Shown piece by piece: positions 1 through 6,623 of a DNA stretch of 12,028 nucleotides. This DNA is from Rhodobiaceae bacterium. GTDB taxonomy: Bacteria > Pseudomonadota > Alphaproteobacteria > Parvibaculales > Parvibaculaceae. How positions within the stretch are numbered: the stretch's first letter is position 1; each line of letters begins with the position of its first letter. Where the stretch lies: the NCBI GenBank assembly GCA_027352645.1, contig DAIEIL010000113.1, positions 1 to 12,028 on the forward strand, written 5' to 3'. Below the pieces are notes generated by a model. That model saw only the letters and a list, made by a program, of their open reading frames with translations, was not told the origin of the DNA and ran no database searches. The translations under genes and the position numbers were made by a program.

Positions 1-204
1 TCGGATCGACAGCCATGCTTTTCCTTTGTCGCCTTTTCCCGGCCGCGATCGGGCGCGGCATTGCATTTGTCGGGCGAATTCCTTCGGACCCCGGAGTCTA
101 TGTCCATAGCCGCCGCCGGGCAAACCCCCTGCCTTCTTCGCGCTCAATGATGACAAGACTCCGACCGCGCCTTAAGTTTCAACCTTTCTGAAATGGGACA
201 AATC
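1..204. other. Non-coding left edge upstream of the HD hydrolase gene
   Basis: I see no gene here. A plus-strand reading frame is open from the window edge to a stop at 148-150, but its translation has no recognisable character. An 8-bp inverted repeat, CGGAGTCT at 92-99 and AGACTCCG at 156-163, and a CTATG-tc-CATAG repeat at 98-109 are present, both too weak to interpret. The stretch presumably holds the promoter of the HD hydrolase gene, but no convincing -35/-10 pair stands out. Confidence 0.4.
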
Positions 205-822
205 ATGGCCGAGCCGACCCGCAGCAAGGATGGCAAACCGCTCAAGACGCCCCGGGCCTGGCAGCGCATGCTGAGCGGACGGCGGCTCGATCTGCTCGAT
301 CCCTCGCCCCTCGACATCGAGATCGAGGACATCGCCCATGGCCTTGCCCGCGTCGCGCGGTGGAATGGCCAGACGAGCAGCGACCACGCCTTCACCGTCG
401 CCGAGCATTGCGTCCTTGTCGACGACATCTGCGCGCGCCTCCGCCCCGGCTGGCCGAAGCGCTGGCGGCTCGCGGCGCTTCTTCACGACGCGCCCGAATA
501 TGTGATCGGCGACATGATCAGCCCCTTCAAGGCCGCGCTCGGTGTCGACTACAAGGCATTCGAGCATCGGCTCGCCGCCGCCATCCATCGCCGCTTCGGC
601 CTGCCGCCGGAACTGCCGCAATCGGTCGAAGACCTCATCAAGCGCGCCGACAAGGCGTCCGCCTTCTTCGAGGCGACACAGATCGCAGGCTTTGAGGATC
701 AGGAAGCCGCCGTGATCTTCGGCCGCCCGCGCGGCCTCACACCCTTCCGCCTGAAGCCGCTGCCGACGCGCGAGGCACAGGCGCGCTTCCTCAAGCGCTT
801 CGCCGAACTTTCCGCCGACTGA
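205..822 (+). CDS. HD-domain phosphohydrolase, YfbR-like
   Basis: This is a 205-residue soluble protein with the HD metal-dependent phosphohydrolase signature in order: AEHC (H68), HDAPE (H94-D95) and RADKA (D149), the expected H...HD...D metal ligands. The stretches HDAPEYVIGD-SPFK and DYKAFEH-LAAAI resemble E. coli YfbR, a 5'-deoxynucleotidase that removes phosphate from dNMPs. A nucleotide monophosphatase role is therefore the best family-based guess; the substrate is not determined by sequence. The ATG at 205 is chosen because GGGA lies 6 nt upstream. An ATG at 193 in the same frame would add MGQI but has no ribosome binding site. It is followed after 101 bp by the phosphatase and nadQ, on the same strand. 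No membrane segment or signal peptide is visible. Family membership is solid; the precise activity is inference. Confidence 0.85.
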   Translation: MAEPTRSKDGKPLKTPRAWQRMLSGRRLDLLDPSPLDIEIEDIAHGLARVARWNGQTSSDHAFTVAEHCVLVDDICARLRPGWPKRWRLAALLHDAPEYVIGDMISPFKAALGVDYKAFEHRLAAAIHRRFGLPPELPQSVEDLIKRADKASAFFEATQIAGFEDQEAAVIFGRPRGLTPFRLKPLPTREAQARFLKRFAELSAD

Positions 823-911
823 CGCTGCGACGCCCTCGCTGCATCCGTCTTGGATTTGTCAAAAAGCGAGGAATTAAGGGCATTTTAAGGGTGCTTTTGA
901 CGAATCTGTGC

Positions 912-917
912 TATTGT
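912..917 (+). promoter_or_regulatory. Possible extended -10 element for the phosphatase-nadQ pair
   Basis: TATTGT at 912-917 is preceded by TG one base upstream (TGC-TATTGT), an extended -10 arrangement. No good -35 lies at the right distance: TTGACG at 897-902 is only 9 bp away. Transcription would be expected to begin near position 924, which is also the chosen ATG, so the mRNA could be leaderless. This agrees with the lack of a Shine-Dalgarno before that ATG. It is a weak prediction. Confidence 0.25.
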
Positions 918-923
918 CCCCGC

Positions 924-1448
924 ATGATTTACGTAAGCCCCCTCAGCGTCGTGACCGAGGCGATCCGGACGGTCCGTCCGTCGCACCTCGTCAGCCTGCT
1001 TGATCCTGAAAGCATGATCGACACGCCGGAGGGCATTGCCCGCGAGCGTCATTTGCGCCTCTCGGTGAACGATATCGCCGAGCCGAACGACATGCTGGTC
1101 TTGCCCAGCGAGGCACATGTCTCGAACCTCATCGCCTTCATCCGCGACTGGGACCAGCAGAGCCCCATGCTCGTCCATTGCTGGGCGGGCATCAGCCGCT
1201 CGACAGCCGCCGCCTTCATAGCGCTCTGTACACTGAACGAAGACTATCCCGAGGACATGCTCGCCCGCCTCGTCCGTGCGCGGGGCTCTCATGCCCATCC
1301 GAACAAGCTGATGGTCCGCATCGCCGACGATCTTCTCGGCCGTCAGGGCCGTATGCGCGCCGCCGTCGAAGCGTTGGGCCCCGGCCGCGCGACCTGGGAA
1401 GGCGAACTCTTCGCCATTCCTGTCCACCCGGATCGGCAGGCCCCATGA
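924..1448 (+). CDS. Dual-specificity/tyrosine phosphatase-like protein
   Basis: This 174-residue protein carries the cysteine-phosphatase signature H-C-x5-R as HCWAGISRS: H85, nucleophile C86 and R92 in the phosphate loop. The N-D-I motif about 35 residues earlier (D50) is placed where dual-specificity phosphatases keep their general acid. The length fits a bare catalytic domain with no signal peptide or membrane helix. The start is the ATG at 924 (MIYVSPLS). A GTG at 891 in the same frame is possible but less protein-like. Its stop overlaps the nadQ start (ATGA at 1445-1448), so the two are probably translationally coupled and co-transcribed. Substrate is unknown: phosphoprotein, phosphorylated nucleotide or other small phosphoester are all possible. 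Placement next to an NAD regulator and an HD nucleotidase makes a nucleotide-related substrate attractive, as inference only. Confidence 0.82.
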   Translation: MIYVSPLSVVTEAIRTVRPSHLVSLLDPESMIDTPEGIARERHLRLSVNDIAEPNDMLVLPSEAHVSNLIAFIRDWDQQSPMLVHCWAGISRSTAAAFIALCTLNEDYPEDMLARLVRARGSHAHPNKLMVRIADDLLGRQGRMRAAVEALGPGRATWEGELFAIPVHPDRQAP

Positions 1449-2524
1449 CCTCGACCGAGCGGCCTGCCGCAACCCCGAAGCCCCAGTCGTCATACAGCGC
1501 CATGCTGGGCGCGGGGCTTGCGGGCAAGGCCGTCATCATCGGCCTTAACGCGGCGATCGTCACCGTCTCGGAAGAAGAACCCAAGATTCTCGTCGTGCCC
1601 CAGGCGGCCGAGCGCTCCAATACCGCCGGAAGCTGGGACGCCCTGCCCTTCGGCCCCTTCGATCCGCAAAAGCATCGCACGCTCGAAATCGGCCTTCGCG
1701 ACTGGGTGCAGGAGCAGACGCATCTTGCGCTTGGCTATGTCGAGCAGCTTTACACATTCGGCGACCGCGGCCGCCATGCGCTCGAAGTCGAGGCACCGGG
1801 CGAACATGTCGTCTCCGTCGGCTATCTCGCGCTGACGCGCACCCATGACGGCGACCTTTCGGGCGCCGCCTGGCGCGACTGGTACGAGCATTGCCCATGG
1901 GAAGACTGGCGGCAGGGCAAGCCCGCCATCATCGATCAGGTGATCGCGCCGCTGCTGCGCGAATGGGCCTCGCACCAGTCGGAGGCAAGCGACGACGAAC
2001 TCACGCGCGGCAAGCGCCGCGACCGGATGCGCCTCTGTTTCGGCCTGGACGGCGTGCCGTGGGACGACGAAAAGGTCCTCGAACGCTACGAGCTTCTTTA
2101 TGAAGCGGGCCTGGTGCGCGAGGCTGCTCGAGACGGCCGCCCCAATGCCATTGCGCGCGGCGGCTCAAGCGATCCGGTCCTCGGCCGCCCGATGCAGTTC
2201 GACCATCGCCGCATCCTTGCGACCGCGATGAGCCGGCTGCGCTCCAAGCTCAAATATCGTCCCGTCGCCTTCGAGCTGATGCCGCCGACCTTCACCCTCT
2301 TTGAATTGCAGAAGACGGTGGAGGCGCTGCTGGGGCTTCATGTCCACAAGCAGAATTTTCGCCGCCTCGTCGAGAATGCGGGCCTTGTCGAGCGCACGGG
2401 CCGCATGACGACGCGCACGGGCGGTCGCCCCGCCGAGCAGTTCCGCTTCCGCCGCGAGGTGCTGAACGAGCGCCCCGCGCCCGGCCTCCGCCTCGCGCCC
2501 TCGAAGAGCCGCGCGAACTCCTGA
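1445..2524 (+). CDS. nadQ: NadQ-like NAD biosynthesis regulator (Nudix-like + winged helix)
   Basis: This 359-residue protein is built like the Nudix-related transcriptional regulators of NAD metabolism, here the alphaproteobacterial COG4111 type. Residues about 25-180 form a Nudix-like effector domain. The Nudix box is degenerate: LRDWVQEQT at 84-92 stands where catalytic enzymes have REUxEExGU, so hydrolase activity is probably lost. It is followed by YVEQLYTFGD at 98-107, a stretch typical of NrtR-related proteins. Residues about 265-340 look like a winged helix: FELMPPTFTLFELQKTVEAL, then an N-F-R-R-L-V helix, and a basic wing with TRTGGRPAEQFRFR. Start at 1445 gives the ATGA overlap with the upstream phosphatase gene. 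Longer in-frame starts upstream lie inside that gene and were discarded. The likely target is nadABC about 3 kb downstream, where paired palindromes occur. No matching operator is seen in front of its own cluster. The effector (NAD or a derivative) is inferred from the family. Confidence 0.85.
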   Translation: MTSTERPAATPKPQSSYSAMLGAGLAGKAVIIGLNAAIVTVSEEEPKILVVPQAAERSNTAGSWDALPFGPFDPQKHRTLEIGLRDWVQEQTHLALGYVEQLYTFGDRGRHALEVEAPGEHVVSVGYLALTRTHDGDLSGAAWRDWYEHCPWEDWRQGKPAIIDQVIAPLLREWASHQSEASDDELTRGKRRDRMRLCFGLDGVPWDDEKVLERYELLYEAGLVREAARDGRPNAIARGGSSDPVLGRPMQFDHRRILATAMSRLRSKLKYRPVAFELMPPTFTLFELQKTVEALLGLHVHKQNFRRLVENAGLVERTGRMTTRTGGRPAEQFRFRREVLNERPAPGLRLAPSKSRANS

Positions 2525-2594
2525 CAGGCTTCAGGCAACGAACTGGCCGTCTCCCGTCTTGACCGCTATGCTTCAGTCTCCTGGAGGGGATGGC

Positions 2595-5294
2595 ATGGAA
2601 TTCATTGCGTGGCTCGTGCTGGGGCTTGTCGGGTGGTTCATCTGGATCACGGTTTCGACCGTCACGGTCTGGTCGAGAATCGGCAACCTCACGCGCGAGA
2701 TCGCCGCGCTCAAACGCGAATTGCAGCAATCGAGAGCCGCGCCCCCTGAAGCGGACGAAACCGTCAATGCCCCCGACCTGACGGCAAATATCGAGCATGC
2801 CGCCGGCGCTGCACCGGAGCCCGTGGCGGAAAAAATCGCCGAAGAGCTTCACCCTCAAAAGGGCTGGGGCGTTGTGCCGCCGGTGGCCCCCGCGCCAACC
2901 GCACCCGCCGACACCGGCGCTACGCGGGAGGGCTTCGAAAAAGCCTTCGGCACGCGCTGGACCGTATGGCTCGGCGGCATAGCCATCGCTCTCGGCGCGA
3001 TCTTTCTCGTTCAATACTCGATACAAAGCGGCTATTTCGGCCCCACCGTCCGCATCCTCCTCAGCGCAATTCTTTCATGCGTGCTGCTTGCGACGGGCGA
3101 GTTCATGCGTCGGCAGCCTCACATCGCGCCCCTGCCGCAGGATAGAGCCGCGCAGGTTCCGCCGATCCTGACCGCGGCGGGACTCGTCGCCGCCTATGCG
3201 ACGACATATGCGGCATATGCGCTTTACGACATGATCGGACCGGCCTCGGCCTTCCTTCTGCTCGGCCTGCTCTCCGTCGCGGCCATGCTGCTTGCCGGCT
3301 TGCATGCAAGCTATGTCGGCGCCATCGGCCTCATCGGCAGCGTTCTCACGCCGGCGCTGGTGCAGTCCGAAAATCCGAAGCCAGAGATACTTTTCCTCTA
3401 TCTGAGCTTCGTGCTCGGCACCTCCATGGCGACGAGCGACATCAGGGGCTGGCGCTGGCTCGACGCGGCGACCCTTGCCGCAAGCATCGTCTGGCCGCTG
3501 CTCTGGATCTCCGGCCCCTGGCAGGCGGGCGATGAACTCGCCATCGGCCTTCACCTGCTTGCTCTTTATGGCCTTCGTCTTTTCCTCAACCTGGGCGAAG
3601 ACCGCCAAAGCGCCGAAGCGGCGGCGCAGAGCCGTCTATCGGCAGGCACCCTGACAGGCGCGCACGCTCTTTTGACAGGCTTCTTCGCCCTGGCTCTGCT
3701 CGACGTCGGCAATTACAGCCCGGCCTCGCTTGCGATCCTCGCGATTTATGCGACCGGCACCATTGCGGCCGCATGGGCACGCGACAAGTTCATCTCCGCC
3801 GTCGCAATTTCAGCGCCGGTTACCGTCGTCAGTATCGCGCTTTGGGCGATCCCGTTTTCGACATGGATGGGCGAGTCGGATTTCTGGTTTACGCATTTCC
3901 TGACGCTGCCTCTGCCGCCGGATGCGACTTTGAACTTCCTCTCAGCCTCGGCGCTGGCTGCCGCTCTCTACGCTCTCGCGGGATATGCCCGGCTCGTCTT
4001 CGGGCGGCCGCACCGGACCTGGTCATTCGTTTCCGCTTTCGCGCCACTCGCGCTCTTCGTCTTTGCCTATGCGCGGGTGACGAGTTTCACGCAGGACGTG
4101 CCATGGGCGGCCTTCGCGCTCTACCTCGCCGTCATGTACGGCGCCGTCACGCGGCAAATGGGCCTGCGCCTGAGCGAAGACGGCTACGAGACCGCCACTG
4201 CCTCCTATGCGGCGGCGACTCTCGGCTTTCTCGCCGCGACATTCGCCATCGTGCTCAGAAACGAGTGGCTGACCGTCGCCCTCGCCCTTCTGATACCGGG
4301 GCTCGCATGGGTGCAGATCTATCTTCCGCTGCGCATGCTTGAACGTCTCGCCGTCGCGCTCACCGCCGCCGTCGTCGTGCGGCTGATCTTCAATCCAGCG
4401 CTGCTCCATTACGACATTGGGCAAACGATCATCTTCAACTCGCTGCTCTATAGCTATGGCGCGCCTGCCGCCTTCGTCGCATGGGGTGCGTGGCTCTATC
4501 GCCGGCTTGCGCGCGACGAGATCGCCGACGCGCTCGAAGCGGCGGCCATTCTGCTCGCCATGGTCTTGTGCAATCTCGAGATCAACCACGCCTTCGCGCA
4601 TGGCCATGCCTTTACGTTGGCCAAATACGATCTCGCCCAACATGGCGCGCATCTGATCGTCTGGCTCACGGCATCGGTCCTGCTCTACATGCGCAACATG
4701 ACGCAGCCCCGCGCTCATTACCGGGTCGGGGCCACGATCCTGCGCAACCATTCGCTGGTCGTCCTCGCCCTTGGGCTGACGATCCTCAGCCCGCTGATCG
4801 ACGACGCGCCGATCACGGAGCCCTTGCTCATCGACCGCATGTTCCTTGCCTATCTCCTGCCGGCGATCGTCGCCGCGCTCTATGCGGTGCTGGCGGGCCG
4901 GGAAGACCGTCGCTCGATCGCGCTGACCATGGCGGGAGCCGCTCTGCTTGCGGGCTTTGCCTATTACTCTCTCGAAGTGCGCCGCTTCTTCCACGCCGGA
5001 AGCATCGCATTGGCGTCGGTGCCCGGCTCGGAAGCGGAGAGTTACGCCTTCTCGGCCGCATGGGTCGTGCTCGGCGGCGGATTGCTCGCAGCCGCCTTCG
5101 TCACCCGCTCGCAATTGCTGCGGCTCTCCTCGCTCGCGGTCATCATGCTGGTGGTCGGCAAGGTGTTCATCTTCGACATGGCGGGCCTCACCGGCGTCCT
5201 GCGCGCGGCCTCATTCCTCGGTCTGGGAGGAGCCTTGATCGGGATCGGCCTCTTCTACCAGAAGGTCGTGTTTAGAGACCCGTCTGCCGGCTGA
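2595..5294 (+). CDS. DUF2339 polytopic membrane protein
   Basis: This 899-residue protein is of unknown function. Residues 3-25 form one hydrophobic helix, followed by a short charged, probably coiled segment (about 28-48) and a Pro/Ala/Glu-rich linker (about 49-112). Then comes the DUF2339 signature: FEKAFGTRW at 114-122, WLGGIAIALGAIFLVQYS at 125-142 and GYFGPTVRI at 146-154. The remainder is a long run of hydrophobic helices, probably 20 or more, with only short soluble loops, so it sits in the inner membrane. No transporter or enzyme motif is recognised. The start at 2595 has GGAGG 7 nt upstream; TTG 2559 and ATG 2568 in the same frame lack this. It lies 70 bp after nadQ with no terminator between, so it may be read through from that cluster, and it is closed by a strong terminator before nadABC. 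Confidence 0.85.
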   Translation: MEFIAWLVLGLVGWFIWITVSTVTVWSRIGNLTREIAALKRELQQSRAAPPEADETVNAPDLTANIEHAAGAAPEPVAEKIAEELHPQKGWGVVPPVAPAPTAPADTGATREGFEKAFGTRWTVWLGGIAIALGAIFLVQYSIQSGYFGPTVRILLSAILSCVLLATGEFMRRQPHIAPLPQDRAAQVPPILTAAGLVAAYATTYAAYALYDMIGPASAFLLLGLLSVAAMLLAGLHASYVGAIGLIGSVLTPALVQSENPKPEILFLYLSFVLGTSMATSDIRGWRWLDAATLAASIVWPLLWISGPWQAGDELAIGLHLLALYGLRLFLNLGEDRQSAEAAAQSRLSAGTLTGAHALLTGFFALALLDVGNYSPASLAILAIYATGTIAAAWARDKFISAVAISAPVTVVSIALWAIPFSTWMGESDFWFTHFLTLPLPPDATLNFLSASALAAALYALAGYARLVFGRPHRTWSFVSAFAPLALFVFAYARVTSFTQDVPWAAFALYLAVMYGAVTRQMGLRLSEDGYETATASYAAATLGFLAATFAIVLRNEWLTVALALLIPGLAWVQIYLPLRMLERLAVALTAAVVVRLIFNPALLHYDIGQTIIFNSLLYSYGAPAAFVAWGAWLYRRLARDEIADALEAAAILLAMVLCNLEINHAFAHGHAFTLAKYDLAQHGAHLIVWLTASVLLYMRNMTQPRAHYRVGATILRNHSLVVLALGLTILSPLIDDAPITEPLLIDRMFLAYLLPAIVAALYAVLAGREDRRSIALTMAGAALLAGFAYYSLEVRRFFHAGSIALASVPGSEAESYAFSAAWVVLGGGLLAAAFVTRSQLLRLSSLAVIMLVVGKVFIFDMAGLTGVLRAASFLGLGGALIGIGLFYQKVVFRDPSAG

Positions 5295-5310
5295 CCGCAC
5301 CCGGAAGGGG

Positions 5311-5347
5311 GCGCCGGCCGCCAATTTTGCGGCCGGGGCTGTTTTTC
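5311..5347 (+). terminator. Rho-independent terminator after the DUF2339 gene
   Basis: CCGGCCGC at 5314-5321 pairs perfectly with GCGGCCGG at 5329-5336 around the 7-nt loop caatttt. The stem extends by two more pairs (GC/GC) beyond a G-G mismatch and is followed by TGTTTTT. It separates the DUF2339 transcript from the nadA promoter region. Confidence 0.85.
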
Positions 5348-5397
5348 GAGAGAACCGGCCCTTGAATTGGCCTGTCGCGATCCCTTCATATTCGATG

Positions 5398-5427
5398 TTG
5401 ACCGCAGCTAATGCTCAGCCGTAGCAT
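5398..5427 (+). promoter_or_regulatory. Probable nadABC promoter
   Basis: TTGACC at 5398-5403 and TAGCAT at 5422-5427 form a sigma-70-like pair with an 18-bp spacer. Transcription would start near 5434 and leave a leader of about 80 nt before nadA. The first palindrome (5410-5428) covers the spacer and the whole -10 box, as expected for a repressor that blocks RNA polymerase. A weaker alternative is TTGAAT at 5362-5367 with TTCATA at 5385-5390 (17-bp spacer). Confidence 0.5.
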
Positions 5428-5428
5428 A
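5410..5428 (+). promoter_or_regulatory. Putative NadQ operator 1 (imperfect palindrome)
   Basis: AATGCTCA-gcc-GTAGCATA matches the TATGCTCA-N3-TGAGCATA pattern of operator 2 with one mismatch in the left half and two in the right. It overlaps the likely -10 box of nadA. Assignment to NadQ rests on the regulator being encoded nearby and on the same sequence occurring twice in one leader. Confidence 0.6.
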
Positions 5429-5484
5429 TCCCCAGATCGAAAACCGGCCCTGACAAGAGGTGCCGGCGTTTTTGATCTCAACGA

Positions 5485-5503
5485 TATGCTCACATTGAGC
5501 ATA
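5485..5503 (+). promoter_or_regulatory. Putative NadQ operator 2 (perfect palindrome)
   Basis: TATGCTCA-cat-TGAGCATA is a perfect 8-bp inverted repeat with a 3-bp centre. Its last base is the first A of the AAAGGAGG ribosome binding site of nadA. Its centre is 75 bp from that of operator 1, close to seven helical turns. Bound protein here would lie inside the transcribed leader and could act as a roadblock or take part in looping. Confidence 0.7.
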
Positions 5504-5515
5504 AAGGAGGCAGGG

Positions 5516-6589
5516 ATGGCCCTCGCAGGTGAAATGCAGCGCGACACGGTGGTTCGCAAACCCGAACCTCGCAAGTTCAAGCAGCTCGAGATGCCTCATC
5601 TCGAATACACGCCGGGCTTGGCCAAGGAGATGGCGCCCCTCTACGAGAAGGTGCGCCATGTGGTGCCCTCGATCGAGTGGCCTTTCTTCGCGCCCTATAT
5701 CCACGCCATCAACCTTCTGAAGAAGGAACGCGGCGCGGTCCTCCTCGCGCATAACTATCAGACGTCGGAAATTTTCCACTGCGTCTCCGACATTCGCGGC
5801 GACTCGCTTCAGCTCGCCAAGGAAGCCACCAAGGTCGATGCTGATGTCATCGTCCAGTGCGGCGTCCACTTCATGGCCGAGACGTCGAAGCTGCTGAACC
5901 CGGAAAAGACCGTCCTCATCCCCGACAACCGCGCCGGCTGCTCGCTGGCCGAGTCGATCACGGGCGCCGATGTGCGCCTGCTTCGCCAGAAATATCCCGG
6001 TGTGCCGATCGTCACCTATGTGAACACCTCCGCCGAGGTGAAGGCCGAGAGCGACATCTGCTGCACCTCGTCCAACGCGCTGAAGGTCGTCGAGAGCTTC
6101 GGCAACGACCGTGTGCTCTGCATCCCCGACGAATATCTCGCGCAGAATATCGCGAAGCAGACGAAGGTGAAGGTCATCGCCTGGAAGGGCCATTGCGAAG
6201 TGCATGAGCGCTTCACGCCTGAAGAACTGCGCCGCTATCGCCAGGACGATCCGAATATCGTCATCATCGCGCATCCTGAATGTCCGCCGGAAGTCGTGGC
6301 GGAAGCCGATTTCGCCGGATCGACCAGCGGCATGATCTCCTGGGTGAAGGAGCACAAGCCCGCCCGCGTCGTCATGGTCACGGAATGCTCGATGAGCGAC
6401 AACGTCGCGGTCGAGAATCCGGACGTCGAATTCGTGCGCCCCTGTAATCTCTGCCCGCATATGAAGCGCATCTCGCTCAAGAACATTCTCGAAAGCCTCG
6501 TCTATATGCGCGAGGAAGTGACGATCGATCCCGCCATCGCCGCTCCCGCTCGCCGGGCCGTCGAACGGATGATCAATCTCGGAAACTGA
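5516..6589 (+). CDS. nadA: Quinolinate synthase NadA
   Basis: NadA is the [4Fe-4S] enzyme that condenses iminoaspartate with dihydroxyacetone phosphate to quinolinate, in the cytoplasm. The 357-residue product shows the family motifs: AHNYQ at 78-82, QCGVHFMAE with C115, CCTSSNA with C182/C183, HPEC at 253-256, GSTSGM at 268-273, and CNLCPHM with C310 and C313. The cluster ligands are probably C115, C183 and C313, by position against the E. coli enzyme. The ATG at 5516 is chosen because AAAGGAGG ends 5 nt before it. In-frame ATGs at 5411 and 5486 lie within the two palindromes, and 5411 would precede the predicted transcription start. First gene of the operon, with nadB 34 bp downstream. Expression is probably repressed through the two upstream palindromes. 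Confidence 0.97.
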   Translation: MALAGEMQRDTVVRKPEPRKFKQLEMPHLEYTPGLAKEMAPLYEKVRHVVPSIEWPFFAPYIHAINLLKKERGAVLLAHNYQTSEIFHCVSDIRGDSLQLAKEATKVDADVIVQCGVHFMAETSKLLNPEKTVLIPDNRAGCSLAESITGADVRLLRQKYPGVPIVTYVNTSAEVKAESDICCTSSNALKVVESFGNDRVLCIPDEYLAQNIAKQTKVKVIAWKGHCEVHERFTPEELRRYRQDDPNIVIIAHPECPPEVVAEADFAGSTSGMISWVKEHKPARVVMVTECSMSDNVAVENPDVEFVRPCNLCPHMKRISLKNILESLVYMREEVTIDPAIAAPARRAVERMINLGN

Positions 6590-6623
6590 CGCGCGCAGCC
6601 TCGCGCATGAGGGGCCGAAGCCC

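Noticed and set aside
2567..2575. TATGCTTCA before the DUF2339 gene as a third NadQ site
   Set aside because: Only one imperfect half-site; no matching right half follows.
4023..5114. A 363-codon open frame on the minus strand across the DUF2339 gene
   Set aside because: It is rich in Arg, Asp, Glu and Gly with no motif, as expected for the antisense of GC-rich coding DNA, while the plus-strand frame gives a clear membrane protein.
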